Shown piece by piece: positions 14,485-24,798 of a DNA stretch of 43,369 bases. The notes under the pieces were generated by a model. It saw only the letters and a list, made by a program, of their open reading frames with translations, made no database searches and was not told where the DNA came from. The stretch is taken from contig BAAFSQ010000071.1 of NCBI GenBank assembly GCA_054661495.1, positions 1 to 43,369 of the forward strand, given 5' to 3'. The stretch is from Zygophlyctis sp. KS116 (Eukaryota; Chytridiomycota). Every line of letters starts with the position of its first letter. Positions within the stretch are counted from its first letter, which is position 1. Made by a program: the position numbers and the translations under genes.

Positions 14485-15489
14485 ATATTCGCTTTGTAAG
14501 GTTTTTGTAACACATTTCTTAAGCTGAAGGCAGCAATTACTTGAAAGAATATTTTGTAGTGATCTTACTATATCTGCTCTTTTATATGATTTCCGTGCAT
14601 TGGATTGTAAGGCGCATTGCTTTGTTAAAAGTGGTAATAGAGATATCAATCCTTGCAGAAAATCTTCTTTATCTAAATCTGTACTGTCTATTTCACGTAT
14701 TGTAACGTCCAATAATACAATTACATCATTTGTATAAAAGAATTCTTGATCTTTACAATCTTCCAAGATTCTTCTTGTAAATTGTACCAATTGTCGCTTT
14801 AAGGAAAAATCCATCGATCTATTCATTAAAAATATAATATTTTCTGATAGAGTCTTTGTGGACTTTCTTCTTGATATCATTATAAGATTGATCTTGTTGC
14901 GCAAACTAGGCACAGAAGTGCATTTGCTATCGAATTGATCTTGGATATTTAACTTGGATTAATAAATAATGATCTTTACTAGAAGCTTGAGTAGTTCATA
15001 ACTGTAATCATCATTGTCACGCTCCAATTCAATTTCGTCCAATAGCTTGGTAAGGAATGAATCATCAAATTCTTGAACTTCATTAATAGACAACTGCTGA
15101 ACTTTAAGAATTTCATTCATGAGCAATGTATTCGTCCGCTTTCCTGAACGACTGCCGTCGAGGAAAAATTGAATGCAGTCACTGATGCACAGATTTTTGA
15201 ATAGATTGTTAAAATAACTGCGTCCGATTTTCAGATATAATAGAAAAATAATTTCTTTCAATGATGCACTATTAATGCATTGAAGTTTTTCGACAAAATC
15301 ATACATGGTGTCATCATCAAGTCCGGTTAAGAAATAATTGACTAACTTATCCATGTTAAAATCACTTTCCAGCAGAATGCTCAAGCTCCTTGCTGTGTCT
15401 TCATTTACTTTAGACAATGCATTCTCTTGGAATTTAATTGAACTAAAAATACCAACAATTGTGCTTTCTGAATCAGATAATAACTCCAT
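14473..15489 (-). CDS. SPIN90/Dip1/Ldb17-family Arp2/3 activator
   Basis: Two exons (complement of 14473-14952 and 14980-15489) give 329 aa; the single intron is 27 nt. The family region lies at the junction: DDYSYELLKLLLNIQDQF matches the family's YNYPVIKLLLALNEQF, followed by KSTKTLSENIIFLMNR corresponding to CKTFGENLIFLLNR and a final stretch of helical repeats. Armadillo-like helical fold expected. These proteins activate Arp2/3 without a pre-existing filament and so seed the first, unbranched actin filaments at endocytic sites. No SH3 domain is present, as in fungal Dip1. The stop overlaps HAUS6 by 12 bp. Confidence 0.85.
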
Positions 15490-16010
15490 ACTAGACTTTT
15501 GTGTGGATTATAACCGAGACGTGTTATAACTGCCGACCAATTCATGATTTTCGTCCGATTCAATAAATATTAGCACTGAAGAGGAGAAACTTGATTCTAA
15601 ACATCTCTTCTCGGACACAGATTCTTATGCAGAGAAGACAATTTCTCAATATCAATTTGATCTGGGTTGGATGTATAGACTATCGATTTTTTAAAAAGAT
15701 AAATTGCACATTATATTATTTTGTGTCGGTTAGAGATGCATCAAAAATCTTTACAACCAGGAGCAGCAACTGAAAAACATTCTAGCAGAAAAAGGTAAGT
15801 AGATGTAATCTGTATAGGTAGGGATCGTAGATGCAGAGTTATTATCTGCAGCCGGGGAACCCATATACATAACTTATCGGAGATTGCAATCAGACAATTA
15901 TCATTAACTACATCTGTTTAGTTGAAGAGATGGTTGTCATTTGCGATGGCGTTACTCTTATTTTTAGTTTATAGATTCGTACCTCAAATACCAAGTTCAA
16001 AATTAAAATA
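15490..16010 (+). other. Unresolved small multi-exon gene, possibly a membrane protein or gene remnant
   Basis: A 521-bp gap between the SPIN90-like start and the CYRI-B stop. Plus-strand pieces look coding: ~15591-15640 (frame with MQRRQFLNINLIW), 15734-15790 (RCIKNLYNQEQQLKNILAEK), then after a likely 27-nt GT-AG intron GIVDAELLSAAGEPIYITYRR, and at 15922-16010 a hydrophobic, membrane-anchor-like stretch (KRWLSFAMALLLFLVYRFVP). I cannot join them all with canonical introns: no GT donor precedes the last piece. The frame of the last piece runs on into the CYRI-B duplication and stops at 16110. It may use non-canonical splice sites, or be a gene cut by arrival of the duplication. Function unknown. 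Confidence 0.35.
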
Positions 16011-17047
16011 CTATCCTATTTTCTGCTTTATGATTTTTGGTGTAGAGTCATTATTAAAATTCGGCGAGGAATACTTTAGAGTATTTAATATTCTACTTGA
16101 GAATTCTTGATCAAGACCAATATTAAATAGCAGATCAACTACTGATTTCATCTATTTTTAAAAAAAATAAAACTTACATCAATCTTGCTAGTTTTTGCAA
16201 AAACACCATTTGGATCAATGTGATCATATATAATACAACAAATTGTCATTATTTTACATTTACTATGGATATTAATCTGATTCTGATCAGTGTTTTTGTG
16301 TTTAGATAAAATTAAGTAACAGGCTGCAGCAATCGTAAAGAATACTTGTAGAATGCTAGATGCTTTAATTTCTACCTTTATATAAACTTTTTAAAAATTA
16401 CTTTTTGAATTCCATTTTTTAAGTTTGAGATGATTTTGACAGTCATTGGATTCATTTGAGCGAGAAATAATGAAATATAATTGGTTTCTTCGTCTGGTAT
16501 AATGATTATATCTGGCTATTGTTTTTAGATTTCAATACTTACAGACTTGGATTCCTTGATTTTTGATAATGATCTTCTATAATAACTGAAATCATTCTGC
16601 AATGCTGGATTAGATAATTTTAACCAATCAAATTCAGCATAAAATTCCAAGAGCGCTGAAAGTCTCTCTAGATCTAGTCTGTGAGATTCTATTTTTGATT
16701 GAAAATCGTCTGCTGATAATCTCTTGATAATTTGATAAAAGCTAGTGTCTAATTTTTTAAAATATTATAATACCTATTTCACATGAAATTTGATAATATT
16801 TTCGAATGTCCAGAATACAAGGATTAAGCTTTTTACAAACCGCTGCATCATTTACGGAACTCGGATTAGAAATCGCTTCTTTGATATAAGTAGCGCAACC
16901 GGTGTAATTCCTTTGCGAGTTTAAAATTTCAACGAGGTGAGCTGGAATATCTATGGGTGGTAAAAGATCAATATCAATAGATTCTATCTCTTTCCATGAT
17001 GTAGTATCGGTATAGATTGATTTGAAGAATGAGAAGATATTTCCCAT
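16011..17047 (-). CDS. CYRI: CYRI/FAM49 family Rac1-binding protein, copy B
   Basis: Same five-exon structure as copy A (complement of 16011-16151, 16178-16375, 16402-16515, 16543-16748, 16774-17047), encoding 310 aa. The only protein difference is residue 13, Thr here and Ile in copy A. All four introns are identical base for base, so both copies should splice and fold alike, including the myristoylation signal and the Arg pair at 149-150. The stop codon is TAG because the duplicated block ends one base inside it. It carries its own copy of the CYRI/enolase promoter. It is flanked by the unresolved gene and the ankyrin gene rather than p23 and enolase. Confidence 0.92.
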
Positions 17048-17113
17048 TTGTTGCGAGCGTCAGTCACGAAAACGCCAACGCCAAACGCGCGTCCCTTGCA
17101 AAAAATTATGAGA
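16012..17113. repeat. Copy B of the 1.1-kb CYRI duplication
   Basis: Direct copy of 2082-3184, 13.93 kb away. No flanking transposon, terminal inverted repeats or poly-A tract is visible, and the introns are retained, so retroposition is excluded. The right end reaches eight bases into what is now the 3' end of the ankyrin gene: TTATGAGA serves as the enolase start context in copy A and, read on the other strand, as the last Ser codon and TAA stop of the ankyrin gene here. Confidence 0.95.
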
Positions 17114-18536
17114 CATGTTCTTCAGGCTGCCTTTTTTCCTGATCATATTCTGAGAGAAAGTTTATTACTTTTTTCCTCTTGAATTTTTTGGCAATTTTCA
17201 TGGCAGTTGTAATATTTTTGGAGAAATCCATTTTGTAATTTACCAGCAAGAATTTTAGAGCAACCAGTCTACCAAATTTCACAGCATCAAATATTGAGTT
17301 TAGTGTTATTTTCATTCTAGTATCTTGTAAAAGTCTCTTTAAAAGTCTTAAATCCCCGTTCTTACTAGCAATCACCAATGGGTTATAATCTGCTAGTTGA
17401 GGATCAATACTAGTTTCATTCAGCAAGAAATCAACCACTTGTATTTGCCCTTCTTCACAAGCAAACTTTAGTCCCTGATTCAACTCTACTGCTAGATCCT
17501 TTGCAGTACGCCCCTTTATATATCTAGAATCCTCGAAGAGCCTCTTTGCCATTTTTACATTCCCAATTTTACAAGCAGCACCGAATGCTTTATCTCGTGT
17601 CATTTCTGGATCTACACTTGTATTTTTCAATAAAATATCGACAATTTCAAAATAGTTTAGGCTAGACGCTGTTGTTAAAGAACTATTCAACTCTTTTTGA
17701 CTATGCATTCTTGGATCTTGTAGTAGAAATTGAACCAATGCTAAATTATTATTACTGCAAGCGTATTTTAGTATCCCTTTTGGAGAAACTCTAAAATCTT
17801 TAAGTAATATTTTAACAATTTCCCCATGATTATTCTGACAAGCCGCCTTGATTGCATAATTATCCAAATCAGAAGGATTTATCCTAGAATCTTTAATAAG
17901 AATTTTGACAATTTCATAATGACCATTTTCAGCAGCTAGCCTAAATCCCTTATTTGATTGAGATCCAGGATCAACTCTAGAATCTCTTAATAAATCCTCA
18001 ACCCGACTTTTAAACCCATATTGACAAGTCTTGTGAAAAGATTCATCATTTACAAATTCATTAATGACTCTATCGTCTTCCAGTAATAATTTCTTAATTT
18101 GAGAAATCCTTGCATTATAAATTGCCTGATCTTGTAATGCCTGAGGATTAACAAAAGGATTCTTTAATAGCAATTTCACCAATTCAGGGCTATTATATCT
18201 AACAGCTGTCCGAATTGCAAGATCATAACCATAAGATGCGTCAACCTGATTAAAATTCCCATGTTTGACTGTCAACCAAAGTAATTTTAGATTTTTTTCA
18301 TGTAATGAAATTCGAAGTGATTTAGCAATTTTGTCAGTTGATATATTGAAGAAATCATTGCTCAGTAGTCTGATCAGGAGCCTCATATTCCTTTGACGCA
18401 ATGCAACATCAAAGATTGCATCTGCATTCCTTATTTTTAAGATTCTATCGGTAATTATTCTTTCCGGACATGCATTGACTGACGATCGGATTGAAGATTG
18501 ATATATAGTTTGAGCAGATGCAGTGATGTTTTTCAT
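17106..18536 (-). CDS. Ankyrin-repeat protein, intronless
   Basis: A single 476-aa ORF. From residue ~100 to the end it is built of degenerate ankyrin repeats of the form LLKDxRVxPS...A...GHxEIVKILL, around ten units, each pairing a variable surface loop with a conserved helix (e.g. FRLAAENGHYEIVKILIKDSRINPS). The N-terminal ~90 residues are helical and may be further divergent repeats. This repeat style is common in amoeba-associated organisms, giant viruses and chytrids. It has no signal peptide, membrane segment or F-box that I can see, so only protein binding is inferred. It stands out as intronless. Its last Ser codon and stop are supplied by the CYRI-B duplication. Confidence 0.85.
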   Translation of the reverse strand: MKNITASAQTIYQSSIRSSVNACPERIITDRILKIRNADAIFDVALRQRNMRLLIRLLSNDFFNISTDKIAKSLRISLHEKNLKLLWLTVKHGNFNQVDASYGYDLAIRTAVRYNSPELVKLLLKNPFVNPQALQDQAIYNARISQIKKLLLEDDRVINEFVNDESFHKTCQYGFKSRVEDLLRDSRVDPGSQSNKGFRLAAENGHYEIVKILIKDSRINPSDLDNYAIKAACQNNHGEIVKILLKDFRVSPKGILKYACSNNNLALVQFLLQDPRMHSQKELNSSLTTASSLNYFEIVDILLKNTSVDPEMTRDKAFGAACKIGNVKMAKRLFEDSRYIKGRTAKDLAVELNQGLKFACEEGQIQVVDFLLNETSIDPQLADYNPLVIASKNGDLRLLKRLLQDTRMKITLNSIFDAVKFGRLVALKFLLVNYKMDFSKNITTAMKIAKKFKRKKVINFLSEYDQEKRQPEEHVS

Positions 18537-18644
18537 GATTGCCCCTTGGTTAGTTCCTTACCAGCCGTTTGCCTCGGCCTTGATCGATGTTTGTGGCTTA
18601 ATCGACTGCAGGCGCAAACTATTGACTTTTTGACTTGTTTTTTG

Positions 18645-19265
18645 ATGACGATAAGCCGATGCATGTAAGTATTATGATTTAATATCAGTAGTAATACAAC
18701 ACTTGCATTAAAACGGTTTTATTCTTTCAACAGGAATTCTAGCATGTACGACAGACTGGGAGTGTCTCAACATGCATCGTTAAAGGAAATCAAATCTGCA
18801 TATTATAGCAAGAGTTTACAATGTCATCCAGATAGAGGTGGTTCAACAGAGGAGTTTCAGTTGATAAAGGAGGCATATGAAATTCTATCAAGTCCGGATA
18901 AACGCTCAAGTTATAATGCTACCGGTAAGCATGATTTTACTGGATTTAATTCTGGAAATGATAATGAATCAATGGATGCAACAATAGATGAATATTCTCC
19001 TGCTCTTGTAATTACGATTGGAATACTTTTAGCAACTGGAGCAGCAGTTGGAGTTGGAATTTATTATCATACATTTATTGAAAAGTCTCCTAGTGAAATG
19101 GAGCAAGATTTAAATTATTACAAGAGTAGAGCATTTGTATTAGAGACTACGCCTCAAGATTTCTATAAAGTACATTATGGATCAGGTTGGAAATATAAAA
19201 AGAATCATATATCACAAGTTTCTAAAGAAAAGTTAAGTGAAGGGAATGATAAGCTGTACAAATGA
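18645..19265 (+). CDS. Mitochondrial J-domain protein, DNAJC30-like
   Basis: Two exons (18645-18664, 18689-19265) give 198 aa; the intron is 24 nt. Exon 1 plus the start of exon 2 supply a Ser/Arg/Thr-rich, acid-free presequence (MTISRCISN...LKRFYSFNR), a likely mitochondrial targeting peptide; starting at the internal MYDRLG would lose it. The J domain follows: YDRLGVSQHASLKEIKSAYY, HPDRGGS with the HPD motif that triggers Hsp70 ATP hydrolysis, and FQLIKEAYEILSSP. A single membrane segment (PALVITIGILLATGAAVGVG) then anchors it, with a ~75-residue tail. J domain followed by one TM is the layout of DNAJC30, an inner-membrane protein linked to complex I and ATP synthase. Its 3' end overlaps the opposing gene by 61 bp. 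Confidence 0.82.
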
Positions 19266-20562
19266 AGTTGTAAATCATAGCTTAATACAATGAGTAATAC
19301 ACGGTTCAAACATGGGTCTTCTTGATCAAAAGAAGATTTAAATGAGATTCCAAGAATTGGGCAAACTGGTAAATCTAACCATGTTTCTAGTCTCATTCCA
19401 TATTTTGGATTTTTAAAATCTGATGATCTAATCTTAGTAAAAAATAAACATACTTTACGATTCTAATAATTCCTACAAGACCTACTTGAGATACAACAAT
19501 TGCAATACTTAATTCTTTTATCCATTTTATAATTGAAAATCTATCAAGATCTCTATATCGATGATTATCTCTTTCTGATAATTCTTGAATACACGCTTCT
19601 ACTCTTAGATTATGACCATATTGTTGTGATAGATAAAGACTTGTAACACTACTTGATAGTATTAAATCATTAGATAAAAATTTAGAGTCTTGAATGCAAT
19701 CATAATAATTTATAATTTCTAGAGATTCTTGAGCTGAATACCATGAGTCAATTGAATAATCAGTCATGGATTCATCGTCTTCACTTAAAAGTCTAGAATC
19801 CATTGTTTCCTCGCAAGAATTTCTAATACCTTTGAAAAACTTTGAAAAGTCTTTGATCGGTTGCACATCTTCTATTCTTATAAATTGAGCAGTCCAATGC
19901 CATTCATTTGATATTATATCATTTGCAATCAAATCACCTGTATCGATATTCCATATACGACAGCTCCCATCAATTGAACACGAAACTAGAAAATCACCAT
20001 TAGAGCTGAAATCTATTCCTGGAATATTATGCTCATGACCTTTTAATACAAATGATTGAAGTGTAGCCATATCATACACACGAATGATCCATTCATTTGA
20101 TGAAACAGCAACTAATTTCTTTTTAGATGAAATAGCGATCCCCTATTTTATAAAATACTAGATTATTACCCAAGAAGAAATTTGATTATCCATTACTACA
20201 GCAGGGCAAGAAGACGATAAATAATTAATGATTACTTCTCCAGCATCATTAACAGCAACGAGAATATCATCATTTTCAAGATTGCCAATCTTGATTGCAT
20301 TGATGGCAAAGTTCTAGAATTCATTTCAGTAAAAGATACTATTCCTAGCGGTTTAATGTGTTGAAATTGCAACTTTCTAATCAGCTGTCCAGTCCATAGA
20401 TCAACTTGAATAATCTCATCATTGACAGCAGCAAAAAAGGAATCATCAAGCATCTCAATCAGATTAAGTCTCTGTAATTAAATACATTATCTAGATTACC
20501 CATGGAAAGCATCCCTCTAGCAGTGGGACTTTGTATGATTTCATGACTCGAACCTCAATCAT
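19205..20562 (-). CDS. CRT10-like WD-repeat protein
   Basis: Five exons (complement of 19205-19432, 19459-20142, 20170-20313, 20340-20471, 20500-20562) give 416 aa. WD-like blades are visible: INAIKIGNLENDDILVAVND, IAISSKKKLVAVSSNEWIIRVYD, and HEHNIPGIDFSSNGDFLVSC followed by SIDGSCRIWNIDTGDLI, then SNEWHWTAQFI. The order and the ELSIAIVVSQVGLVGIIRI strand recall fungal Crt10, a regulator of ribonucleotide reductase genes and partner of cullin ligases; the yeast protein is over twice as long. The CRT10 assignment is from memory of the family pattern and is moderate. Introns are 26-28 nt. The last 61 coding bases are antisense to the J-protein gene. Confidence 0.62.
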
Positions 20563-20594
20563 TTCGCAAAACTTAAAGTTGAAATTTATAGATT

Positions 20595-23500
20595 TTAAGA
20601 GTTTTTTAACGGAGATAATGAAAATGATGGATCAGATTCATGCGATCTATGAATAAGATGTAAATGCTTACCTATCAGACACAGATGAAAGAGATAAATC
20701 TTGTTCGGCGTGTACCATTGATCCTTTTTCGGATTTGGGAGATGTGGTATTTTCTTGTTTAGAGGCTTTTGTATTTGTTTTTGCTTTTCTAACCACCTCT
20801 TGCGCTCTGGAAATGGTTGCATCTATATCTTGAGAAAGTTCGCCCAGAGAATCAAGTGAAGAAATCTCTCCTAATGAAGTCTGATCATCTGTTTTTGTAT
20901 GGATTATCATTGGTGGTATTAATTTAAATTCATTTGGGCCTTGGATCATGTTTCCTAGAGCGTGCCTTTGAATCATTCCAATGACTTCTCCTTCACTACT
21001 TGTCAATTTATATAATTTTTACCTATACAAGTTTGTAATTACTTCTCCGTCAGAGAGCATTGTTGATAAAATAGATGTTCCAACAGATGTCGAAGATTGG
21101 GACGATTTAGTTTTTGAAGATTTGTTACTTTTAGAGGAATTTGTCTCCTTAATATCACAATAATTGTTAATCATACCTTTTCTAAAGATTTTTCTACCAA
21201 CAAGGGCTCTTGCCCAATATGTATAAAAGATGATTTAGTTGGAGCTTCAAATGTCTTTTCTTCAACAATGGAAACAATTGGTTTTCTTTCCACAACAATC
21301 TCTTGCTTTTTTAAATTGGATTCTAGTTCAATAGTATTGTTTTTAGATTTGATATTTTCATCCAATGACAGACTGTTTTTATCGCTACTCAGGGCTTCAT
21401 GTGTCATATCTGAGACGGATTCTTTTTGAATACTACTTGTGCCTTCAAAAGATAAATTAGGTATCACACTCTGTATGGCTTGATCCTTGACTAAAACTTT
21501 GATGGGAGAACTGGTAATGGGGCTAGTTGATTCAAGTTTTTGCTGTAATATAACTAGTGCCTCTTCTTGCTGGCTTGAAATAAATACTGATTTATCATTT
21601 GAATTCTTTTGGGCTTCTCTAATTTCTTCTATTAGCTTTTGCCTTTCTAGGTTAAATTCCATCAGCATTTTTTGTCGCTCTAGTTGATCTTCCTTTCTTT
21701 GGGCCTCAATAGCCTCTAAGAATTGATTTCTACCCAGTGACTCTTGATTTAATTTGTTCCACAATCCCTCTTCGAACAACTCTGAATGAACATACTTACC
21801 AATTTTTCGACTTTCTTTACTAATAACCTCATCCAAGATGCATTCTGAAATTCCACGCGCAAAAGACAAAATGTTTTGTGTCATTTCTTGAGGGAAAGAT
21901 TCAATGATATGCGCGGTCTGGACAATCTCGTCCTTTGTTGAGTTTGTTATAGCAATTTCATCCGCTTGCACACCTGCTTCTGTCTTTACTACTATCTTAG
22001 ATTCAAATTCATTTTTATGCGGAATGACTTCAGGCACGTTTTTAACTGATGGAAGCTGAGATACAGCCTCAAACTCATCAGCTTTTTTGATTTTAGTCTG
22101 CATTTTTTTGGATCTTTCATCCAATAACTTCAGCAAAATTTCATTTTGTATCCATTCAACCATTTTCTCCTCTAGTTCGGGATTACTTATATCATCAGAG
22201 CTAAAATTTTAAGTGAATTTTTGTATCTTACATATCAGCCTCTGTTGGCTCGACATAATCCAATTTTTTCTTCAAAATTGCTCGTGGTTGAGATTTCTGA
22301 ATCGTCGTCTAATTTTCAAAATGCGATAATTACATATTGTTCATTAACAAAAACAGAGCTCTCATCTAATATTTCTTTACTTTCCTCCAACTCAATTTTA
22401 TTACTTAAAGTCTGAGTTTTGATGGTTTTTCGAGGCATTACTACTGTTAATCAGAATTGGAATTAAATACCTGAAATATCTGAAGCTTCACTATCATACG
22501 GAGTCATTTGCGTTCCATGAGTTTTTTTAAGCGGGCCTGTCTGAACCGATTCATTGATAAGCTTGATTATATTTTCTTCTATAATTTTCTGCTCTTCAGC
22601 CGTAGAATTGAACTGATTTTTAATAGGATTTGCTGGAGCATCTCTTTTCTGAACGAAAACTTCTTGTCTAACAGGGGATTGTCCACGGCTAGCTGGTGAT
22701 CGACTGGAGCTTCGTTCTACTGGGCTAGGAGATCTCCTTGGACTTGGCGTCCTGTTAAGGAATTCTAAAGTTGGTGGTCTTAAAGTAGTCCTTCGCAAGA
22801 AGATAGGAGCGTTAGATAATCGAACTGTATAAAAAGGTGGAGGCCTCAGTGGAGATTTGGGCCTCATCGGTTCTGTAGCTCTTGATTCTGCTGGAGATGG
22901 TGCTCTTTTTTGAGTTGAATTGCTAAATGATTGTGCAGCATGTTTGTTTATCAATTTACTGGGTTTATCCACTGAATCCACTCTAACTGGCTCTTTGGAT
23001 TGATTTTCGCTTTTCGAAAGATGGCTGTCGCCAATTATTTCTTCTCTTCCCAAAAGTGTACGTGTTACAGCCTTGTTTCGTTTTGGCAATAAATGCTGGC
23101 CTTTATGTAATTGACTGACATGAACGTTGGCTTCTGAAGGCGGTGGCTTAAATTTGTGTAAGTTCTCTGCGGTTTGATATGACTCATATTGCTACCATTA
23201 GTTTTGAGCCATAGTACCTTTTCAAACAATGCCTGTTCTATTTTTTGATCGACTATCGCTTTAATCCTATCCAATTCCAGCAACTCATTACAAGGCTCCA
23301 GGGCTGATTTTTGCGAATTACTTAATAGCGTCACCATTGGACTACTATCCACATTTTCGATGCTTTGGTTAACGACTTGATTCCATTTCTTATGTAGATC
23401 ATTTGCGGTTTTACCAAGTTGACTATAATCTAATGGACTTGCTAGATGCTTATTTGATTTCGATGTCGGATTCTCCTTGATATTAAAGACAAAATATAAA

Positions 23501-24652
23501 TTACCTTCTGCTTTGATTTTAAAGATTGTTTTTCATTGTTCGCAGCCTTTTGAAACGCCTGAGAGTGCTCCATTATGTCATCTAAAGGAGACCAATTGAG
23601 TGTTTTCTTCATTTCTTGTGCCCCTATTCTCCAATCCACAAACTTCTTATCAAAATTCTCATCATCATGATGACTCTTGTCTGAAATATTGTGCGGCTTA
23701 GAGTATGCACCGATTTCTTCTTTGATTCCTTTAATTTCTTGCAAAAATGCTTGAAAATTGACATTTATAGACTCAAACTTTGAATCGATTAATTTAGCAA
23801 CCTTGTCTTCGAGCATATTTGAGCGAAAAACTTTTAAATCTTTCACTATAACTTTAGGCACACTTTGATCATCAGCATCCTTTATATTATCGATTGAAGA
23901 ATCTCTAGAATCTGCAGATCTTTTATTTCTTTCAAATTTTGAGTTTATGTCCGGAACTACTGCGCCTTGAATAATTTGCTGCATTTTCTCAAGATAATCC
24001 ATCTAAATATTAATTAAAAATTAAATACCTGGTGACTCATTTGCTCATTCTGAATTTCGTGAAGATTTTTGATTTGTTTGATTGCCTTGACTTTTAGATT
24101 TGACCAAAATACCTGAACATGGATAGAATCCACTTGATTATTTAAAAGAGCCTGCTGATCTTTAATTATTTTTCCACTTATAGCTTGGACTCGAGATTGA
24201 AAATCTTCGACTGACGCTAACTGCTACGTTTTGAGATATCGAATGCTTACAGAATTCAGCATATAATTAGCGTCTGGTGAATTCATAGATTTAAGCGGAG
24301 ATGTACCAGTTGATATTTTGACATTGAAATCCTTTGAGTATTTCGCATCACTTTGCTTTAGCGGTGCTTTGAATGCTTCGCCGAAAGTTTCGTCTCGAAC
24401 TTGGCTTCTAAACTTTGTAATAGTAGAATCCAGAACAGATGATGCATCTCCTAGTTGATTCAAAGATGGTGGAATTATCGTTTGTATATTCTCTTGCTCC
24501 TGATCCTGGAATGGCGGGATGCGCGTTGGGACTTGCTGAATCTCTTCAGGAAGAAGAGTCATTGATTGGTTGAGAGACCTTGAAGCGGCTCTTTCAAGCA
24601 GGTTTTGGGCTTCCTGCAAACTCTTCTCGGCAGAATTGTCAACTGAAAACAT
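20595..24652 (-). CDS. TALPID3-like centriolar/basal-body protein
   Basis: Eleven exons (complement of 20595-20646, 20672-20998, 21023-21147, 21177-22200, 22232-22308, 22334-22443, 22471-23166, 23196-23475, 23505-24002, 24029-24223, 24251-24652) join in frame to 1,261 aa. Features: coiled coil with LHEIQNEQMSHQMDYLEK near residue 190; a Ser/Pro/Arg-rich stretch (RTPSPRRSPSPVERSS) around 480; VQTGP and GVQADE motifs; the segment MVEWIQNEILLKLLDERS, resembling the TALPID3 VEWIEQE motif; a long charged coiled coil; and two SDGEVI/SEGEVI motifs toward the C-terminus. TALPID3 caps the distal centriole and is needed for ciliary vesicle docking. The exon chain is firm; the family name rests on recalled motifs. 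Introns are 24-31 nt. Confidence 0.6.
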
Positions 24653-24798
24653 TTAAAAAAAGATGACACGCTTTTTCTGAGAGAGAGAATGACTTTTTAT
24701 AGACAAAATTCAATTCAAGAAAGACATTTATCCTCTAACAAAAACTCAAATGACCTCACTTCAAAAGTATGGCTAAATCTCACAATTTTAATGATAAT

